Below, one piece after another: positions 8,877 through 20,255 of a stretch of 64,000 nt of DNA. The notes beneath the pieces were generated by a model. The model was given only the letters and a program-made list of their open reading frames with translations. It was not told the origin of the DNA and made no database searches. Every line of letters starts with the position of its first letter. Position 1 is the stretch's first letter. The position numbers and the translations under genes were made by a program. The DNA is from Furfurilactobacillus milii. Lineage in GTDB: Bacteria; Bacillota; Bacilli; Lactobacillales; Lactobacillaceae. The DNA lies in contig NZ_WEZQ01000005.1 in the NCBI RefSeq assembly GCF_009864005.1, positions 124,408 to 188,407 on the forward strand, given 5' to 3'.

Positions 8877-8971
8877 GCACAGGCATTTGATCCAGAAAAA
8901 TAGATGTTCAAACTTCTGGCTGTTCATTTTTTAGAAACGCTAGTCAGGTCAAGTGAAAGGATCCTATGTGA

Positions 8972-10237
8972 ATGGTAAAAACAATTGTTGCCTTTATTAT
9001 TGTTTTTGGAATTTTAGTGGTCGTACATGAGTTTGGCCACTTTTATTTTGCCAAACGGTCAGGTATTCTTGTACGTGAATTTTCAATTGGAATGGGGCCC
9101 AAAATTTTTTGGACGCGCAAAAATGGCACATTGTATACCATTCGAATTTTGCCCTTAGGGGGTTACGTTCGAATGGCCGGTGCCGCCGAGGATGAGGATG
9201 ACCAACTTCAACCGGGAACGCCAATCAGCATCATGATGGGCGATTCAGGTAAAGTCACCAGAATTAATGCTAGTGATCAAACGACACTGTTTAATGGCAT
9301 TCCTGTCATTGTGACAGAGTCTGATTTAGTGGATCAACTTGTCATTAAAGGTTATGAAAATGGTGACGAAAGTGTCGTTAAAACGTATGCAGTAGACCAT
9401 GATGCGACCATTATTGAAAAAGATGGCACAGAGGTGTTGATTGCACCCCGTGACGTCCAATTTCAGTCTGCTACGTTGTGGCATCGCATTTTAACTAACT
9501 TTGCGGGGCCACTGAATAATTTTATTTTGGCGTGGCTGGTCTTTGCCATTATGGGATTCGCCATGGGCGGTGTTGCTAGTAATAGCAATGCAATTTCAGG
9601 GGTGTTAGCAAACACGCCGGCTCAATCGGCTGGCCTAAAATCGGGTGACCGAATCGTTAGCGTTAACGATAAAGACACTAATAGCTGGACGGCTGTGACA
9701 AGCGCTATTACTAGTGATACCCACGGTGACATCACACTTGGGATTAAGCGTGGTCAAAAGACGGTTAAGCATGTCAAAATAACGCCGCAGGTAAAAAATG
9801 TGTCCGGCAGTAAAACGCGGACTGTTGGTATTAAACGTGGAATCGATACTGGCTTTTTTGCCAAGTTATTTGGTGGGTTTTGGAACACGACTGTGCTGTT
9901 ATTTGCGGCGCTCGGTCATTTGTTCACGCATTTCAGTCTCAACGACCTTGGCGGACCAGTGGCGATTTATGCGAATACGGCTACAGCTACACAGGCTGGT
10001 TGGAGTGGCATTCTCTACTGGCTCGGTTTCTTATCGTTAAATTTGGGAATCGTCAACTTGTTGCCAATTCCCGCGCTAGACGGTGGTAAACTGGTTTTAA
10101 ACGTAATTGAAGCAATTCGACGTAAACCATTGTCACAACAAACTGAAGGTGTCGTCACAATCATCGGATTTGGTTTTGTTTTGTTCCTGATGATTCTAGT
10201 CACATGGAATGACATCATGCGCTATTTTGTTCACTAA
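8972..10237 (+). CDS. rseP: RIP metalloprotease, site-2 protease RseP/RasP
   Basis: A 421-residue membrane zinc protease that cleaves transmembrane substrates within the bilayer (anti-sigma factors, remnant signal peptides). The zinc motif HEFGH is at 19-23 in the first membrane segment and the third ligand lies in NLLPIPALDGGKLV (about 360-373). A PDZ domain occupies roughly 195-285. Four membrane segments fit the family. The start at ATG 8972 has AAAGGAT about 8-10 bases upstream. A region of about 90 residues between the first membrane helices and the PDZ domain is longer than in E. coli, as usual in lactobacilli. Confidence 0.95.
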   Translation: MVKTIVAFIIVFGILVVVHEFGHFYFAKRSGILVREFSIGMGPKIFWTRKNGTLYTIRILPLGGYVRMAGAAEDEDDQLQPGTPISIMMGDSGKVTRINASDQTTLFNGIPVIVTESDLVDQLVIKGYENGDESVVKTYAVDHDATIIEKDGTEVLIAPRDVQFQSATLWHRILTNFAGPLNNFILAWLVFAIMGFAMGGVASNSNAISGVLANTPAQSAGLKSGDRIVSVNDKDTNSWTAVTSAITSDTHGDITLGIKRGQKTVKHVKITPQVKNVSGSKTRTVGIKRGIDTGFFAKLFGGFWNTTVLLFAALGHLFTHFSLNDLGGPVAIYANTATATQAGWSGILYWLGFLSLNLGIVNLLPIPALDGGKLVLNVIEAIRRKPLSQQTEGVVTIIGFGFVLFLMILVTWNDIMRYFVH

Positions 10238-10284
10238 AACGACTGACAATGGTCGTTAACTTTTGGAAGATTGAGGAGAATTAA

Positions 10285-11997
<1,713 letters not shown>

Positions 11998-12030
11998 CGC
12001 TGTTCTTTTGAAATTAAAACGTTACTGATA

Positions 12031-12075
12031 ACAAGTCGAACCTTTAGGGTATTTTCCCATCAGGGTTCGACTTGT
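12031..12075 (+). terminator. Long hairpin between proS and polC
   Basis: ACAAGTCGAACC (12031-12042) pairs perfectly with GGTTCGACTTGT (12064-12075), with a smaller GGG/CCC stem inside. No T run follows on either strand, so it may be a weak terminator, an RNA processing site or a stability element within the uppS-polC transcript. Confidence 0.5.
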
Positions 12076-12148
12076 GTGTATTGTACTGAAAAACGATTAT
12101 TTTATAATTGGCTACTTAAGAACATTCATGTGGGGAGGCCGCATTTTC

Positions 12149-15100
12149 GTGGCGTTAAATCAACACGAGCTTTTTATTAAATTACTAGACCAACTGAATC
12201 TCGAGTCCCAGGCGAACGACGCAGCATTTGCGAACGCGCAGATTACAGATATGGTTGTTCATGAACAGAGTCGGACTTGGAGTTTTGGCTTTCATTTTGA
12301 TCACATTCTGCCGTTTGAAACATTTATGAACTTTTCACAGCGCCTTACCCAAGCGTTTGATGAGATTGCGACGGTAAACTTTCATATCGCCTCAAATGAC
12401 ACACAGGCTGAAATTGAAACGATTGCACGGTACTGGACATGGGCTGTTAGTCACAGCGGATTGAATGAGCAGTTTGCACGACAATTGTGTGAAGGAACTG
12501 CGCCAACTATGGACGGCGAACGGGTGATTATTACGGCGCCCAATCAAGTTGTTTCAGATTTTCTTAGCGGTGATACATTGACTGCTTTAGTCGCAACGTA
12601 TCAGCGCTTAGGTTTTCCTGAATTGTCGTTTGCAACGACAGTTGATGAAGCTGCATCAGCACAACAGCTTGCTGATTTTCAAGCGGCTAAGGAAAAACGA
12701 GATGAAGAAATGGTCACCAAGGCGGCCGCTGTCATCGCCAAAAACAAGGCTGAACATTCATCTGCGCCAACGGTAAACGGCCCGGTTAGTATGGGTCGAA
12801 AAATTAAAGATGATGAACCAGTTCGCCGAATGGATGAAATTACTGAAGAAGAACGTAGTGTGACCGTTGAAGGGTACGTGTTCGCAAAAGAGATTCGAGT
12901 GCTTCGGTCGGGCCGGCAATTATTGACAATAAAGATCACGGATTATACTTCTTCTTTCATCGTGAAGAAGTTTTCACGAAATGAAGATGACGAAGCTAAT
13001 TTTGCGGCCATTCCTGAAAAGGCGTGGGTTAAAGTTCGCGGTTCTGTTCAGGAAGATAACTTCTCACGAGACTTAGCCATTATTGCCAACGATTTGCAGG
13101 TGGTTTCTCATACCGAACGAGAAGACACCGCGCCTGAAGATGGTAAACGGGTAGAGTTGCACCTCCATACTCAAATGAGCACGATGGATGCTACGAATAA
13201 CATTGCTGATTTTGTCAGCCGAGCCGCAAAATGGGGGCACAAGGCGATTGCAATCACGGATCACGCTGGTGTTCAAGGCTTCCCTGCAGCTTTTAAGGCC
13301 GCTGAAAAGGCAGGCATTAAGATGCTGTATGGCGTGGAGGTTAACCTGGTTGACGATGGTGAACCAATTGGCATCAATGACGCGCATGAGGTGCTAAAAG
13401 GTCACGAATACGTGGTGTTTGACGTTGAAACGACTGGTCTTTCAGCCATTTACGATAAAGTTATCGAACTTTCTGCCGTTAAGATGCAGGATGGCAACGT
13501 CATTGATCAGTTCGAGGAATTCATTGACCCTGGTTTTCACTTGTCTGATACGACCACTAACTTAACGAGTATTACGGATGATATGGTGGCTGGATCAAAG
13601 AGCGAAGAAGAAGTCTTCAAAATGTTCCGCGATTGGTATGGCGACGATATTTTGGTCGGTCATAACGTGACATTTGATGTCGGTTTTATGAATACCGGTT
13701 ATGTGCGCCATAATATGCCAGAAATTGATAACCCGATTATTGATACCTTGACGCTGGCACGGTTTTTATACCCGACGTTAAAAGGTTATCGTCTGAATAC
13801 ACTGGCAAAAAAATTTAATGTTTCATTGGAACATCATCACCGTGCCATCTTTGATGCTGAGTCAACTGGTCATTTAGCAATGATTTTCTTGAAAGACGCA
13901 GAAGAACGCTACGACATTGTTTATCATGATCAGTTGAATGAACACATGAGTGACAATGACGCCTACAAACATGCGCGACCGTTTCACGCAACTGTGATAG
14001 CAAAAACGCAGGCTGGTCTGAAGAACTTATTTGAACTTGTTTCGCTGTCGAATGTGAAATATTTCTACCGGGTACCCCGTGTTCCGCGGAGTGAACTAAA
14101 CCGTTTACGCGAAGGGCTTATTGTTGGCTCAGCGTGTTCCTCTGGTGAAGTATTCGAAGCGGCCATGCAAAAAGGGAAAGCTGAAGCACTCAAACGAGCA
14201 AAATATTACGATTATTTGGAAGTTCAACCCAAACCGGTTTACAAACCCTTAATCGAGGGTGAGTTAATTCACGACAATGCAAAACTTGAGGCGATCATTA
14301 AGTCATTGGTTGAGATCGCTCATGAATTGGATAAACCGATTGCCGCGACTGGCGATGTTCATTACTTGGATCCTCACGATGCCATTTATCGGAAAATCCT
14401 CATTAGTTCGCAGGGTGGCGCTAATCCGCTTAATCGTCATTCATTACCAGATGTTCATTTTCGTTCTACTGACGAAATGTTGTCAGAATTTAGTTTCTTG
14501 GGGGACGATTTGGCACAGGAATTGGTTGTTACCAATCCGAATAAAATCGTTGATATGGTCGAAGACGTACACCCGCTGAAAGATAAGTTATACACGCCAA
14601 GAATGGCCGGTGCGGAGGATGAAATCCGTGAACGGACAATGGACACAGCTCATGAACTATACGGGGATCCATTGCCAGATATCGTGCAAAAACGTGTCGA
14701 CCGAGAGCTAAAGTCGATTATTGGAAACGGGTTCTCTGTTATTTATCTAATTGCACAACGGTTAGTGCATAAATCTAACAAAGACGGGTACTTGGTTGGT
14801 TCCCGTGGGTCGGTTGGCTCTTCCGTTGTAGCGACGTTTGCCGGTATTACCGAAGTCAATCCACTGGCACCTCATTATCTGTGTCCCAACCCAGAATGTA
14901 AGTACAGTGAGTTCTTTACGCATGGTGAATACAGTTCTGGCTATGATTTACCCGATAAGAACTGTCCTAAATGTGGCACGCTGCTTAAGAAAAACGGCCA
15001 GAACATTCCGTTTGAAACATTCCTTGGCTTTAAAGGAAACAAGGTTCCAGATATTGATTTGAACTTCTCCGGAGACTACCAACCCATTGCGCATAACTAT

Positions 15101-16468
15101 ACTAAAGTCATGTTCGGTGAGGACAATGTATATCGCGCGGGGACGATTGGAACGGTTGCTGATAAGACAGCGTACGGTTACGTTAAAGCTTATGAACGTG
15201 ATCACGACGTTACTTTCCGTCAGGCTGAAATTGACCGTTTGTCGAGCGGCGCCACGGGTGTCAAACGAACGACGGGTCAGCATCCGGCCGGGATTATCAT
15301 CGTGCCGGACTACATGGATATTTACGATTTCACGCCGATCCAATACCCTGCCGATGATCAAGATGCTGCTTGGCAGACAACTCACTTCGATTTCCATTCG
15401 ATTCATGACAATATTTTGAAAATGGATATTCTGGGGCATGATGATCCAACGATGATCCGGACATTACAAGATTTGTCAGGTATCGATCCAAAAACGATTC
15501 CTACAGACGATCCTGGTGTGATGGGGTTATTCTCTGGCACAGAGGTGCTAGGTGTTACAGAAGAACAAATCTTCAGTAAAACGGGGACACTGGGCATTCC
15601 TGAATTCGGAACTCGCTTTGTTCGTGGAATGCTTGAGGAAACACATCCGAAGAACTATTCTGAATTGCTGCAAATTTCAGGCCTGTCACATGGGACTGAC
15701 GTTTGGTTGGGTAATGCGGAAGAGTTGATTAAAGATGGCACGGCTACAATTGCTAACGTGATTGGTTGTCGTGATAACATCATGACCGACTTGATCAACT
15801 ACGGGTTGGATTCAGAAATGTCATTTCAAATCATGGAATCTGTGCGTCACGGTCGCGGGATTCCTGATGAATGGCAAGCAGCTATGCGAGAGTCGAATGT
15901 GCCACAGTGGTATATTGATTCCTGTCTAAAAATCAAGTACATGTTCCCAAGGGCGCATGCTTCTGCCTATATTTTGATGGCGTTACGGGTGGCTTACTTT
16001 AAGGTTTACTTCCCGATGTTGTATTACGCTGCTTACTTCTCTGTTCGTGCTGATGATTTTGATTTAGTTGCCATGTCACGTGGTAAAAATGCGGTTAAGG
16101 CATCGATGAAAACTATTATGGACAAAGGCAACGATGCATCGACTAAGGAAAAGAGTCTGTTAACGGTGCTTGAATTGGCTAACGAAATGATGGAGCGTGG
16201 CTTTAAGTTCAAGATGATCGATGTTGAACGTTCGGATGCACAGAGCTGGTTGATTGACGGAGACTCATTGATTGCTCCGTTCAATGCAGTTCCCGGTTTG
16301 GGCGATAACGTTGCTAAACAGATTGTGGCGGCCCGTGAAGAAAAGCCATTCCTGTCCAAGGAAGATCTAAGCAAACGTGGTAAAGTTTCTGCCACGATTA
16401 TTGACTTTCTGACTGAGAATCACGTGTTAGATGATTTGCCAGACGAAAATCAGCTGAGCCTATTTTAA
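12149..16468 (+). CDS. polC: DNA polymerase III, PolC type
   Basis: The 1439-residue Gram-positive replicative polymerase with built-in 3'-5' proofreading. Domains in order: N-terminal domain; OB fold (about 230-320); PHP domain starting at [11 protein letters not shown] (about 334-344), split by the DnaQ-like exonuclease whose first motif FDVETTGLS is at about 424; a zinc-binding segment with CPNPEC and CPKC (about 912-950); the palm with [11 protein letters not shown] (about 968); and fingers, helix-hairpin-helix and C-terminal regions. GTG 12149 is chosen because GGGAGG (12133-12138) precedes it and the length matches the family; an in-frame ATG at 12074 lies inside the intergenic hairpin. 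Confidence 0.98.
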   Translation: MALNQHELFIKLLDQLNLESQANDAAFANAQITDMVVHEQSRTWSFGFHFDHILPFETFMNFSQRLTQAFDEIATVNFHIASNDTQAEIETIARYWTWAVSHSGLNEQFARQLCEGTAPTMDGERVIITAPNQVVSDFLSGDTLTALVATYQRLGFPELSFATTVDEAASAQQLADFQAAKEKRDEEMVTKAAAVIAKNKAEHSSAPTVNGPVSMGRKIKDDEPVRRMDEITEEERSVTVEGYVFAKEIRVLRSGRQLLTIKITDYTSSFIVKKFSRNEDDEANFAAIPEKAWVKVRGSVQEDNFSRDLAIIANDLQVVSHTEREDTAPEDGKRVELHLHTQMSTMDATNNIADFVSRAAKWGHKAIAITDHAGVQGFPAAFKAAEKAGIKMLYGVEVNLVDDGEPIGINDAHEVLKGHEYVVFDVETTGLSAIYDKVIELSAVKMQDGNVIDQFEEFIDPGFHLSDTTTNLTSITDDMVAGSKSEEEVFKMFRDWYGDDILVGHNVTFDVGFMNTGYVRHNMPEIDNPIIDTLTLARFLYPTLKGYRLNTLAKKFNVSLEHHHRAIFDAESTGHLAMIFLKDAEERYDIVYHDQLNEHMSDNDAYKHARPFHATVIAKTQAGLKNLFELVSLSNVKYFYRVPRVPRSELNRLREGLIVGSACSSGEVFEAAMQKGKAEALKRAKYYDYLEVQPKPVYKPLIEGELIHDNAKLEAIIKSLVEIAHELDKPIAATGDVHYLDPHDAIYRKILISSQGGANPLNRHSLPDVHFRSTDEMLSEFSFLGDDLAQELVVTNPNKIVDMVEDVHPLKDKLYTPRMAGAEDEIRERTMDTAHELYGDPLPDIVQKRVDRELKSIIGNGFSVIYLIAQRLVHKSNKDGYLVGSRGSVGSSVVATFAGITEVNPLAPHYLCPNPECKYSEFFTHGEYSSGYDLPDKNCPKCGTLLKKNGQNIPFETFLGFKGNKVPDIDLNFSGDYQPIAHNYTKVMFGEDNVYRAGTIGTVADKTAYGYVKAYERDHDVTFRQAEIDRLSSGATGVKRTTGQHPAGIIIVPDYMDIYDFTPIQYPADDQDAAWQTTHFDFHSIHDNILKMDILGHDDPTMIRTLQDLSGIDPKTIPTDDPGVMGLFSGTEVLGVTEEQIFSKTGTLGIPEFGTRFVRGMLEETHPKNYSELLQISGLSHGTDVWLGNAEELIKDGTATIANVIGCRDNIMTDLINYGLDSEMSFQIMESVRHGRGIPDEWQAAMRESNVPQWYIDSCLKIKYMFPRAHASAYILMALRVAYFKVYFPMLYYAAYFSVRADDFDLVAMSRGKNAVKASMKTIMDKGNDASTKEKSLLTVLELANEMMERGFKFKMIDVERSDAQSWLIDGDSLIAPFNAVPGLGDNVAKQIVAAREEKPFLSKEDLSKRGKVSATIIDFLTENHVLDDLPDENQLSLF

Positions 16469-16599
16469 TGTCTGAACGGACTAGTCAGTGTTTCATCTGT
16501 CAAAATGAACTGAGTGTGACTGTGACAGTTGCTTATTTAGAGTAAATGATGCAGATGTCATCTTGTTCCTAAAATTTTGAAAAGCTTCATGCTTAATCC

Positions 16600-16640
16600 A
16601 AATATGCCCTATTCCTGAACTTGAGGAATAGGGCATATTT
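16600..16640. terminator. Bidirectional terminator hairpin after polC
   Basis: A perfect 16-bp stem, AAATATGCCCTATTCC (16600-16615) with GGAATAGGGCATATTT (16625-16640). It lies between the convergent polC and VOC dioxygenase genes. The T/A runs are short but present on both sides. Confidence 0.75.
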
Positions 16641-16712
16641 ACGACTAGACGTGTTCAAAGTGAACGCATATCGGATCTTGTTTCATGTTTTTGATTTTCA
16701 GTTCAGTAATGA

Positions 16713-17684
16713 TTATCGTAGATTGCTCGTCAGCAGTTTGCTTTGGTTAAGGGTGGCCTTATTTTCAAAACGTTCTGCTTCGTCGAACTTTACATTGTGT
16801 TTATCATACCAACGCCTGACAGTGTCTGTTTGGTCAGCAAAAAGAGGCGGTAGCGAGAGTTGTTGACCCATAGTCGAGGCTGGTTCTTCCAATGCAAAAC
16901 CAGGTGCAGTAGTTGCTAATTCGATGCGGTTATCGGAGGGGTCACGAACATAAATACTTTGAAACCAGCCCCGATCACGATAAAGTTCAATATCCAAACC
17001 GAGTGATTGTGCCCGCCTGTAATAATGGAACAGTGTTGATTGATCTGGAACTTGTAATGCGATGTGATCAACGCTACCGCGGCCCATTCGTGACCGATGA
17101 TTTGAATCAGGCGCTGATGTTAGGGTGATGGCTGCGCCGCTCGATGGAAGGGGGATTTGATGATTAAAGTTGTTGAGCCCCAGCCAATCCTGATAGAAGG
17201 TGACTGTTTCTGAATAATTAACATAGTCAATATTGGTTCCAAGCAGACCTACTATTTGATTCTTCACGGGAACGTCATTTGGCACATGTTGGCGATCCGT
17301 TAGTTGGCGATCCACTTCGACGAAGGTTAACAAAACACCATCCGGATCTGTAATTATTAACCCGCTAGCGATGAGCTGTGGATGATAGCCGGCCGCCTCA
17401 AGCCGCTTTTGCCAGTAGGATGTCGTGTTTCGAGGGATGCCGATCCGAATGCCTGTTAGTCCGTGGTTTGCTTCCTGACGTTGGCCTAAGCGATCTAAAA
17501 CAAAAAAAGTGATAACGCTGCCAGGCTCGCCCAAATTATTACCGTAATACAGGTGTCTAATGTGAACGGCTTCTTGATTGACGGAATTTTTAACGAGTCT
17601 AAGACCGAGTACTTGAATGTAAAATTGTGCATTAACGGAAGCGTTACCGGTCAGCAATGAAATATGATGTGGCGAAAAAAGCAT
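16713..17684 (-). CDS. VOC-family ring-cleaving dioxygenase-like protein (MhqO/MhqA type)
   Basis: A 323-residue protein with two glyoxalase/bleomycin-resistance (VOC) halves, resembling B. subtilis MhqA/MhqO, which are linked to detoxification of quinones and catechols. The N-terminal half begins FSPHHISLLTGNA and continues FYIQVLGLRLVKNSVNQ; the second half has VDHIALQVPD and ends with DNRIELAT. The His and Glu residues in these blocks are the expected metal ligands. ATG at 17682-17684 has GAGGAGG on the minus strand; an upstream in-frame start at 17741 lacks one. It is a single gene, convergent with polC and divergent from rimP. The substrate is not known. Confidence 0.82.
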   Translation of the reverse strand: MLFSPHHISLLTGNASVNAQFYIQVLGLRLVKNSVNQEAVHIRHLYYGNNLGEPGSVITFFVLDRLGQRQEANHGLTGIRIGIPRNTTSYWQKRLEAAGYHPQLIASGLIITDPDGVLLTFVEVDRQLTDRQHVPNDVPVKNQIVGLLGTNIDYVNYSETVTFYQDWLGLNNFNHQIPLPSSGAAITLTSAPDSNHRSRMGRGSVDHIALQVPDQSTLFHYYRRAQSLGLDIELYRDRGWFQSIYVRDPSDNRIELATTAPGFALEEPASTMGQQLSLPPLFADQTDTVRRWYDKHNVKFDEAERFENKATLNQSKLLTSNLR

Positions 17685-17764
17685 GATACCCCTCCTCAAT
17701 ATCAGTTGAACTTGATCATATTTTATACCGAACACGCTCAAAATGCTTGGATTGGTGCCGTTGG

Positions 17765-17793
17765 TTGTGTTTTTGGCGCTGGGATGCTATACT
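17765..17793 (+). promoter_or_regulatory. Sigma-A promoter of the rimP-nusA-infB operon
   Basis: TTGTGT (17765-17770), a 17-base spacer and TATACT (17788-17793), preceded by an extended -10 TG at 17785-17786. The transcript would start near 17800, about 20 bases before the leader hairpin. Confidence 0.82.
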
Positions 17794-17821
17794 ATGACAT
17801 GTAATTTAAGACTCTTAATCT

Positions 17822-17853
17822 AAGAGTGAGCCATTCGTGGCTCGCTCTTTTTT
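17822..17853 (+). promoter_or_regulatory. Leader attenuator (intrinsic terminator) ahead of rimP
   Basis: A 12-bp stem AAGAGTGAGCCA / TGGCTCGCTCTT with a TTCG tetraloop, followed by a run of Ts to 17853. It lies between the promoter and the rimP start. In B. subtilis, NusA controls its own operon through a NusA-sensitive intrinsic terminator at this place, so the same feedback is likely here. The hairpin is directly visible; the NusA response is inference. Confidence 0.8.
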
Positions 17854-17879
17854 CAGGGCTAAATGAGGAGGTGGAAAAC

Positions 17880-18362
17880 TTGAGCAGTGTGACAGAAACG
17901 GTTACCCAGATGGTTCAACCCATCGTTGACGAACATCATTTTCAGCTTGTGGATGTTGAATTTGTCAAGGAGGGTAAAAGCTGGTATTTGCGCGTCTACG
18001 TGGACAAACAAGGCGGTATTACCATTGATGACTGTGTCATCGTGAATGATGCTCTGAGTGCAGAGCTTGATGCCGCTGACCCAGATCCCATTCCCCAAGC
18101 TTACTATTTAGAAGTTTCCTCGCCAGGCGCGGAACGGCCACTTAAAAAAGAGGCCGATTTTGAAAGTGCAGTTAACCAGTACATTCACATTTCGCTGTAT
18201 CAACCGATTAACAAAGTGAAGGTGTTTGAAGGTACTTTGGCTGAACTTACGCCGGAAACATTAACGTTGAATTATAAAGTCAAAGGGGTTGCTAAAACAG
18301 TGACGATTGAACGTAAAGCCATTGCAAGTGCCCGTTTGGCGATTGATTTTAGTGGTATTTAA
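17880..18362 (+). CDS. rimP: Ribosome maturation factor RimP
   Basis: A 160-residue 30S assembly factor that helps S12 and neighbouring proteins join the small subunit. The family block [23 protein letters not shown] (about 35-57) and [16 protein letters not shown] (about 76-91) are clear, followed by the SH3-like C-terminal domain. The start is TTG 17880 with the very strong site GAGGAGGTGG just upstream; this gives the family length. First gene of the nusA-infB operon. Confidence 0.95.
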   Translation: MSSVTETVTQMVQPIVDEHHFQLVDVEFVKEGKSWYLRVYVDKQGGITIDDCVIVNDALSAELDAADPDPIPQAYYLEVSSPGAERPLKKEADFESAVNQYIHISLYQPINKVKVFEGTLAELTPETLTLNYKVKGVAKTVTIERKAIASARLAIDFSGI

Positions 18363-18437
18363 AACACAACTGACACAGCGATCGTGGCTAAAGTCGCGAA
18401 TCGTTATCCTGACGGTTCATGTAAGGAGTACTAGGAA

Positions 18438-19595
18438 ATGAGTAAAGAATTGGTTGGGGCGCTAGACGCTCTTGAACAAGAAAAAGGGATCAAAAAGCAA
18501 GTCGTTATCGAAGCGTTGGAAGCCGCGTTAGTTTCTGCTTACAAACGGAATTATAATCAGGCTGCTAACGTTGACGTTGAATTTAATGAACGTAAAGGCG
18601 ACATCAAGGTCTACGCAGTTAAAACTGTGGTTGAAGATGTCGAAAACGACCAGTTGCAGGTAAGTCTACAAGATGCCGTTGCCATTAACCGTGCCTATGA
18701 AATTGGTGATGAAATCAAGTTTGAAGTCACACCGAAGAACTTTGGTCGGATTGCCGCTCAGACTGCTAAGCAAGTCATTATGCAACGAGTTCGTGAAGCT
18801 GAACGTGGTTTGGTTTACGATGAATATAGTCAGTACATGGATGAAGTCGTTACTGGTGAAGTTGAACGCCAGGACACGCGTTACTTGTACGTCACGTTAG
18901 GCAGTGGTTCTAATACGGTAGAGGCCGTTATGGCTAGTTCAGACCAGATGCCAAACGAGACTTACAAAATGCACGATAAGATCAAGGTTTATGTTTCACG
19001 GGTTGAAAATAACCCTAAGGGACCACAAGTGTTCGTTAGCCGGACACACCCTGAGTTACTAAAACGGTTATTTGAAGAAGAAGTGCCAGAAATTTATGAT
19101 GGGACTGTTGAAATCGTTTCGATCGCCCGTGAGGCTGGTGATCGTGCTAAGATTGCCGTAAAGTCTAACGATCCTAACTTGGATCCTGTTGGTACCTGTG
19201 TTGGTCCTCGTGGTCAGCGTGTCCAATCTATTGTTAACGAATTATCCGGTGAAAACATGGATATCGTTGAATGGGTGGACGACGAAGCACAATACGTTGC
19301 AAACTCATTAAACCCGGCTGAAGTCGTTGATGTTGTGTTTGATTCTGAAAATGAGCGGGCCTGCACAGTCGTTGTTCCAGATTATCAATTATCATTAGCC
19401 ATTGGTAAACGTGGACAAAATGCCCGTTTAGCTGCTAAGCTGACCGGTTTCAAGATTGACATTAAGTCAGAAACTGAAGCTGCCAACTTGTTTGAAGATG
19501 CAGATGATCAGGAGTATGTTGAAGCTGGATCAGACGTTGAGGTCGACAAGCCCGATTTTGAAAAGGGCGAAGACGACGATCAGTCCGAAAAGTAG
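18438..19595 (+). CDS. nusA: Transcription termination/antitermination protein NusA
   Basis: A 385-residue RNA polymerase-associated factor controlling pausing and termination. An N-terminal polymerase-binding domain (1-125) is followed by an S1 domain (about 132-200), KH1 with DPVGTCVGPRGQRV (about 248-261) and KH2 with LAIGKRGQNARLAAKLTG (about 317-334). The tail is acidic (DDQEYVEAGSDVEVD onward) and lacks the AR repeats of E. coli NusA, as in other Firmicutes. ATG 18438 has AAGGAG at a slightly long spacing. It may feed back on the leader hairpin at 17822-17853. Confidence 0.97.
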   Translation: MSKELVGALDALEQEKGIKKQVVIEALEAALVSAYKRNYNQAANVDVEFNERKGDIKVYAVKTVVEDVENDQLQVSLQDAVAINRAYEIGDEIKFEVTPKNFGRIAAQTAKQVIMQRVREAERGLVYDEYSQYMDEVVTGEVERQDTRYLYVTLGSGSNTVEAVMASSDQMPNETYKMHDKIKVYVSRVENNPKGPQVFVSRTHPELLKRLFEEEVPEIYDGTVEIVSIAREAGDRAKIAVKSNDPNLDPVGTCVGPRGQRVQSIVNELSGENMDIVEWVDDEAQYVANSLNPAEVVDVVFDSENERACTVVVPDYQLSLAIGKRGQNARLAAKLTGFKIDIKSETEAANLFEDADDQEYVEAGSDVEVDKPDFEKGEDDDQSEK

Positions 19596-19631
19596 ACTGG
19601 CACTAGTTTTTAACCTTAAGGGGGAATTGTG

Positions 19632-19934
19632 ATGCATCAGCGTAAAGTACCCATGCGTAAAGACATCGTCAGTGGCGACATGTTTCCGAAAAAAGACTTG
19701 ATTCGTGTGGTCAAGAATAAGGAAAATGAAGTCACAATCGATCCAACGGGTAAGCAAAATGGTCGTGGCGCCTATGTGACCATTGATACAGCGACGGCTA
19801 AAAAGGCACAACATGAGCATAGCTTGGACAAGGCGTTTGGGATGAAAGTTGACGACGCCTTCTATGAAGAGTTAATTGCTTACGTCGATCACCAGCAAGC
19901 CCGGCGCGAGTTGTTCGGGGACGATCACAAATGA
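19632..19934 (+). CDS. rnpM: RNase P modulator RnpM (YlxR family)
   Basis: A 100-residue nucleic-acid-binding protein. It shows the YlxR signature RKVPMRKD (about 4-11), then MFPKKDLIRVVKN and PTGKQNGRGAYV (about 44-55), with the conserved GRGAY. B. subtilis YlxR binds RNase P RNA and modulates its activity. I use ATG 19632, with GGGGG seven bases upstream, over the GTG immediately before it. Its stop overlaps the ylxQ start (ATGA). Confidence 0.93.
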   Translation: MHQRKVPMRKDIVSGDMFPKKDLIRVVKNKENEVTIDPTGKQNGRGAYVTIDTATAKKAQHEHSLDKAFGMKVDDAFYEELIAYVDHQQARRELFGDDHK

Positions 19935-20242
19935 CCCCAGAACAGCAGCTATTAAACCTTCTTGGCCTGGCACAACGGGCGGGCCAGTTGGTTACAGGCG
20001 AACCCATGGTATTAGCAGCGATTAAAGCAGGAAATATTCGTTTTCTGTGGGTTGCAAATGACATGGGTGCAAGCTCAAAAAAGAAGTTAACTGATAAAGC
20101 AAGTTTTTACCATGTACCGGTCAGCACCGCATTTAGTGTTGCGGAACTGAGTCAGGCTACAGGACGACAACGTTCAGCATTAGGCGTCAGCAACGCTGGC
20201 TTCGCAAAAAAAATGCAAACGTTATTGGATAAAATGAAATGA
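19931..20242 (+). CDS. ylxQ: L7Ae/L30e/S12e/Gadd45-family ribosomal-type protein YlxQ
   Basis: A 103-residue protein with the L7Ae-type RNA-binding fold: [16 protein letters not shown] followed by [20 protein letters not shown], where the AGxLxxG loop would contact kink-turn RNA. It starts at ATG 19931 within the stop codon of rnpM (4-base overlap), so translation is coupled. Its conserved place between ylxR and infB points to a role around the ribosome; the exact function is not known. Confidence 0.92.
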   Translation: MTPEQQLLNLLGLAQRAGQLVTGEPMVLAAIKAGNIRFLWVANDMGASSKKKLTDKASFYHVPVSTAFSVAELSQATGRQRSALGVSNAGFAKKMQTLLDKMK

Positions 20243-20255
20243 GGAGAGTGAAAGG

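Noticed and set aside
14948-15439. 163-codon minus-strand frame within polC
   Set aside because: A shadow of the polC palm coding region; no start signals and no recognisable protein.
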